16,390 nt of DNA, from NCBI GenBank assembly GCA_007135385.1, contig SLIY01000382.1:1-16390 (forward strand), in the 5' to 3' direction. Within the stretch, counting starts at the first letter, position 1. Each line of letters starts with the position of its first letter. This DNA is from Leptolyngbyaceae cyanobacterium CSSed165cm_216 (GTDB lineage Bacteria > Cyanobacteriota > Cyanobacteriia > Phormidesmidales > Phormidesmidaceae). Below are positions 1 through 7,570 of the stretch, in pieces. The position numbers and the translations under genes were made by a program. The notes below the pieces were generated by a model that was not told where the DNA came from, did no database searches, and worked only from the letters and a program-made list of their open reading frames with translations.

Positions 1-114
1 CTACAGCTATCTAAAAGAATTCGCCGGGGGGCTTAAAGTGTTGTTAATCAACTCCAGACAGTAGCGCTATAGAATTGCTGCGGTCATGTTTAGTAAAATT
101 AAGGATTTTGAATC

Positions 115-486
115 ATGCTAGAGCCTGCTCGGGTAGTTGAGCTGTTTGCGACGGCTCCAGATGTGCAAACCCTCAAGTCAGGAGATGTGATCTTTGAGGT
201 GGGTACGACGGGGGAGTTGATGTACGGGGTGATTGAAGGGGAAGTGGAGTTGGTGGTGGATGGCCAGGTGGTCGAAATCATCAAGGCGGGAGATGTGTTT
301 GGGGAGGGGGCACTGGTCCAGATTCCGCCGTTGCGGGCCTCAACGGCGGTGGCCAAGACAGACTGCAAGCTGGCCCAGGTGGATCAGACCCACTTTAAGT
401 TTCTGGTCCAAGAAACGCCGCTGTTTGCCCTAGAGGTGATTCGCAGTCTATCGACTCGTCTACGGGCACTGAAGCAGGCTCGGTAG
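115..486 (+). CDS. Stand-alone cyclic nucleotide-binding domain protein
   Basis: A 123-residue protein that is essentially one cNMP-binding (Crp/PKA regulatory-type) beta-barrel. The glycine pattern of the barrel is visible at residues 20-60. The phosphate-binding cassette is FGEGAL at 62-67 followed by Arg74-Ala75, so the Glu and Arg that normally contact the cyclic nucleotide are both present. There is no helix-turn-helix after it: Crp-family regulators run to 200-230 residues, while this one ends after a single C-terminal helix (about 100-123). It is therefore not a DNA-binding regulator by itself and is more likely a small sensor or adaptor acting on a partner. The start is supported by AAGGA about 9 bases upstream. 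The next gene, pgi, follows after 105 bases with its own strong ribosome site. Ligand and partner are unknown. Confidence 0.85.
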   Translation: MLEPARVVELFATAPDVQTLKSGDVIFEVGTTGELMYGVIEGEVELVVDGQVVEIIKAGDVFGEGALVQIPPLRASTAVAKTDCKLAQVDQTHFKFLVQETPLFALEVIRSLSTRLRALKQAR

Positions 487-578
487 ACAGTACCGGGCAA
501 ATCTCATGCCTTTTAGCTGGGGGATGGGTTCATCCTTGGCGGCACTTCAGTACACTAGTGATGACTTTAGTTAGACCT

Positions 579-584
579 GAGGAG
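579..584 (+). promoter_or_regulatory. Ribosome binding site of pgi
   Basis: GAGGAG lies 7 bases before the ATG at 592 and fixes this start for glucose-6-phosphate isomerase. Confidence 0.7.
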
Positions 585-591
585 TGACAGG

Positions 592-2184
592 ATGACCCCA
601 ACGGCTCTGTGGCAGCGTTACAAAGATTGGCTTTACTACAATGAAGGGTTGGGCTTTTATCTGGATATTAGCCGCATGGGGTTTGATGACGCCTTCGTGG
701 CTGAGATGTTGCCCAAGTTTGACAAGGCGTTTCGGGATATGGCGGCTTTAGAGGGGGGCGCGATCGCCAATCCTGACGAAAACCGCATGGTCGGTCACTA
801 CTGGCTGCGAGACCCCGACCTAGCCCCGACCCCCGAATTGAAGCAGGATATTCTGGATACGCTGGTTAGCATCGAGCAGTTTGCCAGTCAGGTGCGTACT
901 GGCGGCGTTTACCCCCCTGGCCAAGAGCACTTCACTGACATCCTATCCATCGGCATTGGCGGGTCGGCCCTGGGGCCACAATTTGTGGCCCAAGCCCTGG
1001 GGCCAGATTTTCCTCCCCTAGATATTCACTTCATCGACAATACGGACCCTGAAGGGATTGATCGCATCTTGGCCCGCCTGGAGGATCGCTTACCCACCAC
1101 CCTAGTGATTGTCACCTCTAAGTCGGGGGGGACCGCTGAAACCCGCAACGGCATGGTGGAAGTGCGCACCCGATTTGAGCAACGGAAGTTGAATTTCCCC
1201 AAACAGACGGTTGCCGTAACCGGTCGGGGTAGCAAACTGGAAAAGCAAGCCATCAGTGAAGGTTGGCTGGCCATTTTTCCCATGCGCGACTGGGTGGGGG
1301 GGCGTACCTCTGAATTATCGGCCGTGGGGCTGCTGCCCGCCGCTCTGCAAAACCTCAGCATTCGCTCTATTCTGGGCGGGGCTAAAGAGATGGATGCTGC
1401 CACTCGCGTGCCTGACCTGCGCCGTAACCCCGCTGCCCTAATTGCCTTGGCTTGGTACTACGCGGGCAATGGTAAAGGGAAAAAAGACATGGTGGTCTTA
1501 CCCTATAAAGACAGCCTGCTGCTCTTTAGCCGCTATCTGCAGCAGTTGGTGATGGAATCGCTGGGTAAAGAAAAAGACCTGGATGGCAACGTAGTCTACC
1601 AGGGCATCGCTGTATACGGTAACAAGGGATCGACTGATCAGCACGCCTATGTGCAGCAGCTCAGGGAAGGGATTCCCAGCTTTTTTGTCACCTTTATTGA
1701 GGTGCTGAAAGACCGACAGGGGGACTCGGTGGAAATAGAACCCAGAACCACCAGTGGCGACTATCTGTTTGGCTTTTTGCAGGGCACCCGCAAAGCGCTC
1801 TACGAAAAACAGCGGGGGTCCATTACCCTGACGATCCCTGAGGTCAATGCTCACACCGTAGGTGCTCTGATCGCCCTGTATGAAAGGGCGGTGGGCTTCT
1901 ATGCCTCGTTGGTAAATATCAATGCTTACCACCAACCCGGGGTAGAAGCAGGGAAAAAAGCAGCCACCGGGGTCCTAGATCTACAGCAGGCGGTCTTGCA
2001 AGCCCTGCATGACAGTACCCAACCCTTGACCCTAACCGAACTAGCCCAGCGGGCTGGGGCTCCAGAAGAAATTGAGACTGTCTATGCGATCGTGCGGCAT
2101 TTGCATGCTAATCAGCGCAGCTTAGCCATTCAGAGTAACCCTGGAAACCTGGACGCCATTAGGGTTGTGGCTTTGCGAGAGTAA
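592..2184 (+). CDS. pgi: Glucose-6-phosphate isomerase
   Basis: Interconverts glucose 6-phosphate and fructose 6-phosphate in the cytoplasm. In a cyanobacterium this links the Calvin cycle, glycogen metabolism, glycolysis and the oxidative pentose phosphate route. The 530 residues cover the whole family. GIGGSALG (121-128) and SKSGGTAET (176-184) form the sugar-phosphate SIS-fold loops, and GGRTSE (236-241) follows. The usual catalytic residues are recognisable: Glu322 in VMESLG, His351 in STDQHAY and the Lys of VEAGKK (455-456). The ATG at 592 has GAGGAG 7 bases upstream. The gene stands alone and converges with the DUF2235 gene; the 130-base gap between them holds a dispersed repeat. Nothing in the sequence suggests a defect. 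Confidence 0.97.
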   Translation: MTPTALWQRYKDWLYYNEGLGFYLDISRMGFDDAFVAEMLPKFDKAFRDMAALEGGAIANPDENRMVGHYWLRDPDLAPTPELKQDILDTLVSIEQFASQVRTGGVYPPGQEHFTDILSIGIGGSALGPQFVAQALGPDFPPLDIHFIDNTDPEGIDRILARLEDRLPTTLVIVTSKSGGTAETRNGMVEVRTRFEQRKLNFPKQTVAVTGRGSKLEKQAISEGWLAIFPMRDWVGGRTSELSAVGLLPAALQNLSIRSILGGAKEMDAATRVPDLRRNPAALIALAWYYAGNGKGKKDMVVLPYKDSLLLFSRYLQQLVMESLGKEKDLDGNVVYQGIAVYGNKGSTDQHAYVQQLREGIPSFFVTFIEVLKDRQGDSVEIEPRTTSGDYLFGFLQGTRKALYEKQRGSITLTIPEVNAHTVGALIALYERAVGFYASLVNINAYHQPGVEAGKKAATGVLDLQQAVLQALHDSTQPLTLTELAQRAGAPEEIETVYAIVRHLHANQRSLAIQSNPGNLDAIRVVALRE

Positions 2185-2228
2185 AGACCATGTGCTTAAG
2201 GTGACCGCTAGAAAACGTTCCCCCGAGT

Positions 2229-2245
2229 GGTGGGCCGTGCCCACC
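2229..2245. repeat. Hairpin GGTGGGC-CGT-GCCCACC at edge of dispersed repeat
   Basis: Seven-base perfect inverted repeat with a three-base loop, between the convergent pgi and DUF2235 genes. There is no T-run on either side, so it is not a classical terminator, although it could slow transcription from either side. It forms the outer end of the repeat copy at 2238-2304. Confidence 0.5.
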
Positions 2246-2304
2246 CTATGAAAGCTGCGATCGCTGACTTGACGTGGGGATCTGCTTTCGCGGAAATCGT
2301 CTAG
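2238..2304. repeat. Dispersed intergenic repeat, copy 1
   Basis: Sixty-seven bases that align without gaps to 7663-7729, with 11 mismatches by hand count (about 84% identity). The shared stretch begins TGCCCACCCTA, includes CGATCGCTGACTT and ends GAAATCG. This copy lies downstream of the minus-strand DUF2235 gene and stops 10 bases short of its stop codon. No transposase or coding capacity is associated with it. It could be a non-autonomous repeat or a conserved gene-end element. Confidence 0.8.
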
Positions 2305-2314
2305 GGCCCTCTAT

Positions 2315-3436
2315 TTACACCGTTTGCGCCAAGTTGAGTTTCGCCACTAGGGCCGGGGGCATATTCTTCGGACGATAGGTGGGCAGGGCTTGCCAGCGTT
2401 CAAACACACTGCGGTGCAACTCGTCATCGTCTTTAATGGTTCTGGGTTTTAAGCCAGTCAGGCGAAATACCCAGGGTACAGGCTGCTCGGGCACCTCAGC
2501 CTTAGGGTCAGGGCGAATCTCAAAGTGCTGGCTGCGGTTAGGGTGGGCGGGGGCGGATTCTACAAGGTTAGGATCAAACTCTAGTCCCAGTTGAAACGTG
2601 TGGCGAATCATATCGATTGCCCACAACAGAGCGCCATCAGACAGGGGTTGTAAGGCTTGGACACCTCCCCCCACAGCACCGTGGTTGCCAGGGAACCAAA
2701 TCTGGTGCAGCACCTGACCGGCATCAATATTGGCTTGACTCTGTTCCATGGGGGTAATGTCAAAGGCGTGACGGGGTTCATCGATGGCGACCCCATGTAA
2801 AGCCCGCTGAATGATATGGCTGAGTTGACAGTCGTGAAATTTGTATTTTTGGTTAATTTGCCGACTAATGAACGGTATAGTGTTAGGAATACCTAGGGAA
2901 CCCACCGTATCCCAGCAACAGAGAACGGTAATGGTGGCTGGCTGAATGGTTGCCCCCAGGGCCTGAACGGCGGCCTCCTTGCGGGCCAGTTCCCGACGAT
3001 TCAGTTCGTCCTCGGATAGTTGGTTGGCATCACTATAGTGACCTTCGCTGCGGTAGATGTCGTATAGGGCCGGAATTTTATCGGCATCCTGTTTCGCCAT
3101 CACGCCGCCAGCGATGCGCATCAATCCTCCTAAACTGCGGACTGTATAAGCCCCACGGCTATAGCCAAACAGGTAAATCTCGTCCCCTAGGGCATAGTTA
3201 TGACAGAGAAATTGATAAGCTTCCTGGATATTGTCGTCAATCCCCCAACCAAAGGCACCTCCCATCAACCGATTCCAGACATCACCCCCTGAACCAATCC
3301 CCTGCCGATAGTAGAGGTGTTGAGGCTGAGCCGTCTCTGTGGTTTTAATGGTTTGAAAAATTCTTTTGACATTGGTTGGATAGGGCTGGTTCGCTTCTTG
3401 CCAGGTGCCGTCGCAGCACACTACCAGTCGTTGCAT
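2315..3436 (-). CDS. DUF2235 family alpha/beta hydrolase
   Basis: A 373-residue protein with the features of the DUF2235 family, a group of alpha/beta hydrolases that includes Tle1-type phospholipases. It opens with LVVCCDGTW (4-12), then TNVKRIF (21-27) and YYRQGIGSGG (42-51). The nucleophile elbow GYSRGAY (91-97) places Ser93 as nucleophile. CCWDTVGS (173-180) and NHGAVGGG (251-258) supply the likely Asp176 and His252. There is no signal peptide or membrane segment, so it is predicted to be cytoplasmic unless delivered by a secretion system. No immunity-like, VgrG or other secretion gene lies next to it, so an effector role is not supported here. It lies 123 bases downstream of psb32 on the same strand. 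The start ATG has AGGA about 9 bases upstream. The substrate is unknown; lipid esters are one possibility. Confidence 0.88.
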   Translation of the reverse strand: MQRLVVCCDGTWQEANQPYPTNVKRIFQTIKTTETAQPQHLYYRQGIGSGGDVWNRLMGGAFGWGIDDNIQEAYQFLCHNYALGDEIYLFGYSRGAYTVRSLGGLMRIAGGVMAKQDADKIPALYDIYRSEGHYSDANQLSEDELNRRELARKEAAVQALGATIQPATITVLCCWDTVGSLGIPNTIPFISRQINQKYKFHDCQLSHIIQRALHGVAIDEPRHAFDITPMEQSQANIDAGQVLHQIWFPGNHGAVGGGVQALQPLSDGALLWAIDMIRHTFQLGLEFDPNLVESAPAHPNRSQHFEIRPDPKAEVPEQPVPWVFRLTGLKPRTIKDDDELHRSVFERWQALPTYRPKNMPPALVAKLNLAQTV

Positions 3437-3559
3437 GGTCGGATGTCCTATTAGGGTGACTATGGGGTTAGCGGATCAGGCGTCACCCCTGGGGGTTCAC
3501 CCAAAATAAGGCAAGTTTCGGCCGCTGCCATAAAATAGCTACGAAAATTCAAGCTACCC

Positions 3560-4306
3560 TTAATTCCCAAACCCGGCGTACCAGTAATAGGTGGCCATGG
3601 GAATCACAGTCGCTAGCACTAAAAGGACCGCGACAATCGCGACGGTATTGCCTCGGTTTTCTTCGGTTTCGGCGGCGGTGGCAAAGGTGCCCTCGCTTTC
3701 GCTAGCAAAGGAGTTATCAAAGGCGGGGGCACCAGGGTCTTCTTGGCCACTGAGCACCGCGACGAGGCGATCGCTGGCGGCCAAAAAAGCCTGATTATAT
3801 TTATCCCCTTCCAGCAGCGGGTAGAGGACCGTTTCTTGGGCTACACTCTCAGCGATATCGGCAGGCAATAACTCGGCGGCCCCCTCCCCGACCCGAATAC
3901 CGACGGTTTTGGTGACTTCGTCGAGCACCAGCAAGGTTTGATTAGCCTGGACTTCCGGGGTGGGATACCAGCGATCGAACAGCTTGTCGGTAAAGGTTTG
4001 GATAGTTTCGCCGTAGTCGAAGTGGCGGATAGTGACCAAGCGCACCTGATTGCCGGTCAAGGCGGCTAACTCGCTAAGCTGGCTAGAAATTTTACCCTCG
4101 TTAATCCGGCTAATAAGATTGGCATCGTCTACAACCCAGGTGGTTTCACCGGCAGATACGGTGGGTAGCTGGTAAACCGCGATCGCCTGGGCAGGGGCAA
4201 CGGCCACCCCCAATACCAACAGCAGGGCTATGATCCAGCCCAACAAACGTCGTCCCAGGGTACGAGGCGTGATGCTGCCAGTCCGCTTTAAAGGATGATT
4301 TGCCAT
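3560..4306 (-). CDS. psb32: Psb32-type TPM domain protein (photosystem II protection/repair)
   Basis: A 248-residue membrane-anchored protein of the TPM (TLP18.3/Psb32/MOLO-1) family. In cyanobacteria Psb32 is linked to photosystem II protection and repair under strong light. Visible parts are a basic N-terminus, a hydrophobic signal segment (about 21-41, ending in APAQA), a TPM domain (about 55-185) with WVVDDANLIS near its start, an acidic Ser/Glu linker (188-218) and a C-terminal transmembrane helix (221-242). This predicts a lumenal or periplasmic domain tethered to the membrane. It is the middle gene of a minus-strand series, 93 bases after the hydrolase/binding-protein fusion. The ATG lacks a strong ribosome site. 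An A/T-rich inverted repeat (4338-4353) lies about 32 bases upstream. The family call is firm; the exact ortholog name is slightly less so. Confidence 0.9.
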   Translation of the reverse strand: MANHPLKRTGSITPRTLGRRLLGWIIALLLVLGVAVAPAQAIAVYQLPTVSAGETTWVVDDANLISRINEGKISSQLSELAALTGNQVRLVTIRHFDYGETIQTFTDKLFDRWYPTPEVQANQTLLVLDEVTKTVGIRVGEGAAELLPADIAESVAQETVLYPLLEGDKYNQAFLAASDRLVAVLSGQEDPGAPAFDNSFASESEGTFATAAETEENRGNTVAIVAVLLVLATVIPMATYYWYAGFGN

Positions 4307-4337
4307 AGCCCAGACCCTTATACTGCTTGTTGACTTA

Positions 4338-4353
4338 CCTTATAAATATAAGG
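4338..4353. promoter_or_regulatory. A/T-rich inverted repeat upstream of psb32
   Basis: CCTTATA and TATAAGG form perfect 7-base arms around AA, 32 bases before the psb32 start codon. It could be an operator or overlap a minus 10 element. This is a pattern observation only. Confidence 0.3.
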
Positions 4354-4399
4354 GTCAGCGAGATCTTAGGGAACCAGCACCCAATTGCCCTGATCAGCC

Positions 4400-6937
4400 T
4401 CATTGGTTCAAGCAGTGGTCTAAGGTGCCGAGGGCGGAGGGGGCAAAGCTCCCTAGCCAATCTGCCCAGATCTGTTCGCCGGTTTGATCGGCGAGGAAGC
4501 GGTTGACAGTGGCGGCCCAGGCGGGGTCATCGTTGGGTAGGGCTAGACCATAATACTCACAGGATAAGGGGAGCTCTGGGGTGAGGGTGAGGGCGTCTAT
4601 GGATTGCTCGGTGCGCTGTACCTCGGCTAGGGTCAGCAGATCGTCCCCTAAAAAGGCGTCCACTGTGCCAGTGGTGACGGCGGCGATCGCATCGGTGCGT
4701 CCGGTAGGGCCTTGGAAGCGGATGGCCTGGGCCTGGGGATAGCGGTCCTGCAACAGCTGTTCGTTGGTGGAATTGGCCAAGACGCCGATCCGCAGCCCGT
4801 CCAGGGAAAGGGCGGGATTGACGCGATCGGTGTTGTTGGGGGTAGTCAAAAAACGAGCTCCTGAGGCAAAGATCAGGCTAGAGAATTGAATCCCTGGGGC
4901 CACCTGACCAACGCTGTTAGGGCCACATTCCAGGTGGACCTGGCCGTTACGGACCAGATCAAATCGATCCTCCAGGGTGGAGGGGAGAGCCACCAGGCGG
5001 ATGTCGACGGGGCTCTCTAGGGTGCTGTCCAGGTAGTCTGCCAGGGCGGTGACTAGGGCGGGGCAGTAGCCAGTCCATCCCTGGTTATCGACGGAGCCAA
5101 AGGGCGGGGCGTCTCGACGCATGGCTACCCGCAGTTCCCCGGTTCGCTGAATGGTGGTGAGGATGGGCTCTTGGCGCAGCGGGACGGGAGCCGTGGGGGA
5201 CGGGGCGAGGGTGAGGGAGGGACGCCCTTGGAAGGCCGCTTCCACTTGGTCTAGGGGTAAATCGCTGATGGTATCCACCACCAGGGGATTGTCTTGACTG
5301 AGGGCTCGGGCATAGGCCGCACTCAGGTAGGGTAAATAGTCTGGTTGGTCCCGCAGGTGAGCCCCTAAAAAGGCGGTCGCCAGAGTTTTGTAGTAGGCCG
5401 CACCGATGTCCCGATAGGCTCCCGTCAAGATGTCGGGGACATCCCCGGCCCCTTCTCCGGGTGGTTTAGAGGAAAAGTGGGTGCCCACGTGCAATAGGGA
5501 CAGGTAGCGGGATGGCTGCTGCATCGCCCTAAAGGGCAGAATTTGCTCGACTACCACCGGGGCAACGATGTCGGCACTGCCAGAGACCATCAGCAGGGGA
5601 ATGCTAATCTCGGCCAGGCTTTCTGGGCTGTAGAGAGCGGTACCCAAGTTGTGGGCGGCGATCGCAGCTTTAATCCGATCGTCTGTTAAATCAAACGTGG
5701 TGGGGGGCAAAAACCGGGCACTACATTGAATGTAAAGCGAAAAATTCAGGATCAGCTGATCTTGGTCACATTGGTCGGCAATGCGAGGCTGGCTTAATTC
5801 GGCACCGGCTAGGGCCATGACCGTCGAACTGCCCAAGGAATCGCCAATCACGGCAATCCGGTCTAGATCTAACTGGCTATCCCAGGTGGGGGAATCGGCC
5901 ACTAACCGTTCCAGTTGGTCAATCAAAAATGAAATTTCCCGGGGCCGATTCACAAACTCAATTGGGCTGAGTAACGTATTCAGCCGCCCCCCTAGAAACG
6001 CTTGGCGAAACTGTAGATCGCTGCCCACGTGATCTGGAGCCATGATCGCATAGCCGTAGGAGGCCAGATGTTGGTTCAGAAAAATAAAGTCTTCTTTGAC
6101 CGCCCCAAACCCATGGGAGACCACCACCACTGGAGCCGGGGTGGTTATCCCCTCTGGCAAGTAGACATCGACATCGAAGTCATAGTTGACTGTCAGGCCC
6201 CGAGTGGTTTGCCTGAGGGCCGGGTTGGTGACTGTAATGGTTTGGCGAGAAACAGCGTAGGGACCGGGTTGAGACAGATCGGGCAACTGGCTTAGACCCA
6301 GCTCCGACTGACCGGCGATTTCCGCCTCGGCTTGGGCTTGGATCGCCTTGACGAAGGCCCGGTTATCGCTCAAATAAACCGACAGTTCTCGCTGCAGATC
6401 CAGCAGTCCCCTCAAGCTGATATCAATCGATTCTGTGGGAAAGGCCCGCATTGCATCAATCAGGGTCCATCCATCGGGGCCAGCCTGGGCCGCCGCATTA
6501 ATCACAGCCGCCCGCAGTCCGACTAATCCATTTTCCCCCGGCAAGAACTGAATCACTTTACCCAGGTTGGTGAGCACATCCCGGCCCAGGGGGGAATAGC
6601 TCAGGTGGCTGGTGGTGGTGACATCGAGGGGAAAAGAGACCCTCAGCAGTCGCTGCAGATCGTCGAGCGCCTCATCTCCCAGAAGTTGAGCATAGGGCCG
6701 GAACTCCCGGGTGATTTCCCCGGTCTCGGCAAAGGTGGCCAAGGACTCTACGGACAGGTTCAGAATCAGCGGGCCAGTCACTCGGATCTCGATTCTTTCG
6801 GCACTCTGGACCATGGGTGGATTGATCAGGGGATAACCTACCCCCGCCACCCCTGCCATAGCCGCCACCAGGGTTGATAACAACCGGTTGTGCCGCCGCC
6901 TACATTGATATTGCTCTCTCGGGGTGTGGGTGATCAT
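4400..6937 (-). CDS. Secreted DUF1400-alpha/beta hydrolase fused to a family 3 solute-binding domain
   Basis: An 845-residue exported protein with two normally separate parts. After a basic N-terminus and hydrophobic signal (about 18-46, cleavage near QSA), residues 47-180 match the DUF1400 region that precedes hydrolases in cyanobacteria. The alpha/beta hydrolase domain (about 230-530) resembles platelet-activating-factor acetylhydrolases: oxyanion-loop SHGFG (274-278), nucleophile Ser367 in GDSLGS, likely acid Asp456 in GSADIV and likely base His484 or His487. A Pro-rich linker (571-590) leads into a periplasmic amino-acid-binding-type domain (591-840), with RTGELRVAMRRDAPPFG (598-614), LECGPNS (669-675) and GTVDAFLGDD (757-766). 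No transporter genes are adjacent. The frame also opens further upstream, at a TTG at 7030, but the ATG at 6937 gives a normal signal peptide and is preferred. An ester- or lipid-cleaving enzyme with a ligand-sensing or tethering tail is inference. Confidence 0.88.
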   Translation of the reverse strand: MITHTPREQYQCRRRHNRLLSTLVAAMAGVAGVGYPLINPPMVQSAERIEIRVTGPLILNLSVESLATFAETGEITREFRPYAQLLGDEALDDLQRLLRVSFPLDVTTTSHLSYSPLGRDVLTNLGKVIQFLPGENGLVGLRAAVINAAAQAGPDGWTLIDAMRAFPTESIDISLRGLLDLQRELSVYLSDNRAFVKAIQAQAEAEIAGQSELGLSQLPDLSQPGPYAVSRQTITVTNPALRQTTRGLTVNYDFDVDVYLPEGITTPAPVVVVSHGFGAVKEDFIFLNQHLASYGYAIMAPDHVGSDLQFRQAFLGGRLNTLLSPIEFVNRPREISFLIDQLERLVADSPTWDSQLDLDRIAVIGDSLGSSTVMALAGAELSQPRIADQCDQDQLILNFSLYIQCSARFLPPTTFDLTDDRIKAAIAAHNLGTALYSPESLAEISIPLLMVSGSADIVAPVVVEQILPFRAMQQPSRYLSLLHVGTHFSSKPPGEGAGDVPDILTGAYRDIGAAYYKTLATAFLGAHLRDQPDYLPYLSAAYARALSQDNPLVVDTISDLPLDQVEAAFQGRPSLTLAPSPTAPVPLRQEPILTTIQRTGELRVAMRRDAPPFGSVDNQGWTGYCPALVTALADYLDSTLESPVDIRLVALPSTLEDRFDLVRNGQVHLECGPNSVGQVAPGIQFSSLIFASGARFLTTPNNTDRVNPALSLDGLRIGVLANSTNEQLLQDRYPQAQAIRFQGPTGRTDAIAAVTTGTVDAFLGDDLLTLAEVQRTEQSIDALTLTPELPLSCEYYGLALPNDDPAWAATVNRFLADQTGEQIWADWLGSFAPSALGTLDHCLNQ

Positions 6938-7116
6938 AGTTGGCAGAGATTCATCTAGAGTAGTTTGAATTGTAGGCCCCCATGGCCACAACAAAATTGG
7001 CTTACCCTGGTTTCCTCGCTTCTTTGGCAAGGGACCAAACGGTCTACAGGATTACAGAAAAAGGGGATTGACCTGCTTACCCTTACCACAAAGAACTCGG
7101 TCTGAGCTAGCGAAAG

Positions 7117-7125
7117 TTTTCCACA
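7117..7125 (+). promoter_or_regulatory. DnaA box TTTTCCACA
   Basis: Exact match to the cyanobacterial DnaA-box form, followed directly by an A/T-rich tract. Confidence 0.5.
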
Positions 7126-7189
7126 GATAAAAAAATCTTTACTTTTCCTTAGCATTTTCTGGGAGGCTTATAGAGCAACTGTTCTAGGT

Positions 7190-7213
7190 ATCTTGAGTCT
7201 AAAATGTCAAGAT
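7190..7213. repeat. Inverted repeat ATCTTGA / TCAAGAT
   Basis: Perfect 7-base arms with a 10-base spacer, just before the paired DnaA boxes, which have the same spacer length. It may be part of the same protein-binding locus. Confidence 0.4.
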
Positions 7214-7222
7214 TTGCAACTC

Positions 7223-7258
7223 ACTTATCCACAGGGATGGTCAAACCTGTGGATAAGT
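7223..7258. repeat. 13-base inverted repeat carrying two opposed DnaA boxes
   Basis: Arms ACTTATCCACAGG and CCTGTGGATAAGT are exact reverse complements separated by 10 bases. Each arm holds a perfect TTATCCACA box. Opposed boxes at this spacing suit cooperative protein binding; the same sequence could also form a cruciform or hairpin. Confidence 0.6.
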
Positions 7259-7403
7259 CCAAGGTGTGGCGAATCCCTGATGGGCAGGTAGGGATCTGCG
7301 GGTGAATTGGCTGATCGTTGGACAGGCAGCCTTGTAAATGTAAATATGGTGGATTTAGGTTTGCCGTAGCTCGCAATACTTGGTGGGAAAGCCAGATGGG
7401 CTG

Positions 7404-7427
7404 CTGGGGGGATTTCGCTCCCCCCAG
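7404..7427. repeat. GC-rich hairpin CTGGGGGG / CCCCCCAG
   Basis: Perfect 8-base arms with an 8-base loop in non-coding sequence. No T-run follows on either strand, so a factor-independent terminator is unlikely. It may be a structured repeat or an RNA stem. Confidence 0.5.
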
Positions 7428-7455
7428 ATCACTGCTTCGCATACGACCAGGGCGT

Positions 7456-7470
7456 TGCCCCAAAGGGGCA
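7456..7470. repeat. Small hairpin TGCCCC-AAA-GGGGCA
   Basis: Perfect 6-base stem with a three-base loop, about 30 bases after the previous hairpin. Confidence 0.4.
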
Positions 7471-7506
7471 CCAACATAACAGCTGTCGTCCTAGACCTCA
7501 CGGAAG

Positions 7507-7570
7507 GGTTGGCCTGTTGGATGTGTTGTCGCGCTTCGCATTGCATAGGAAGAAATGGTTGGCCTGTTGG
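7507..7570. repeat. Short direct repeat GGTTGGCCTGTTGG, two copies
   Basis: The 14-base unit occurs at 7507-7520 and again, identically, at 7557-7570, a 50-base offset. It is non-coding. It may be a trace of a local duplication or of an old inserted element. Confidence 0.55.

Larger units (their letters stand above)
7081..7260. other. DnaA-box cluster, candidate replication origin or DnaA-binding locus
   Basis: Three perfect nine-base DnaA boxes lie within 140 bases: TTTTCCACA (7117-7125), the form usual in cyanobacteria; TTATCCACA (7225-7233); and its reverse complement TGTGGATAA (7248-7256). A tract rich in A and T (7125-7160) between the first and second boxes could serve as an unwinding region. 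The stretch lies between genes. dnaA and dnaN, which flank many bacterial origins, are not in the window, so a secondary DnaA-binding site is an alternative. Confidence 0.45.

Noticed and set aside
2..64. Twenty codons open from the left edge ending in TAG at 62-64, possibly the tail of an upstream gene.
   Set aside because: Too short to judge, with no recognisable motif.
2315..3436. DUF2235 protein as a type VI secretion phospholipase effector or defence component.
   Set aside because: No VgrG, PAAR, immunity-like or defence genes are adjacent; the neighbours are housekeeping or photosynthesis genes.
6938..7030. Extension of the fusion protein to a TTG start at 7030.
   Set aside because: The added 31 residues would bury the signal peptide behind a non-signal stretch, and the start codon is TTG. 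The ATG at 6937 gives a normal exported N-terminus.
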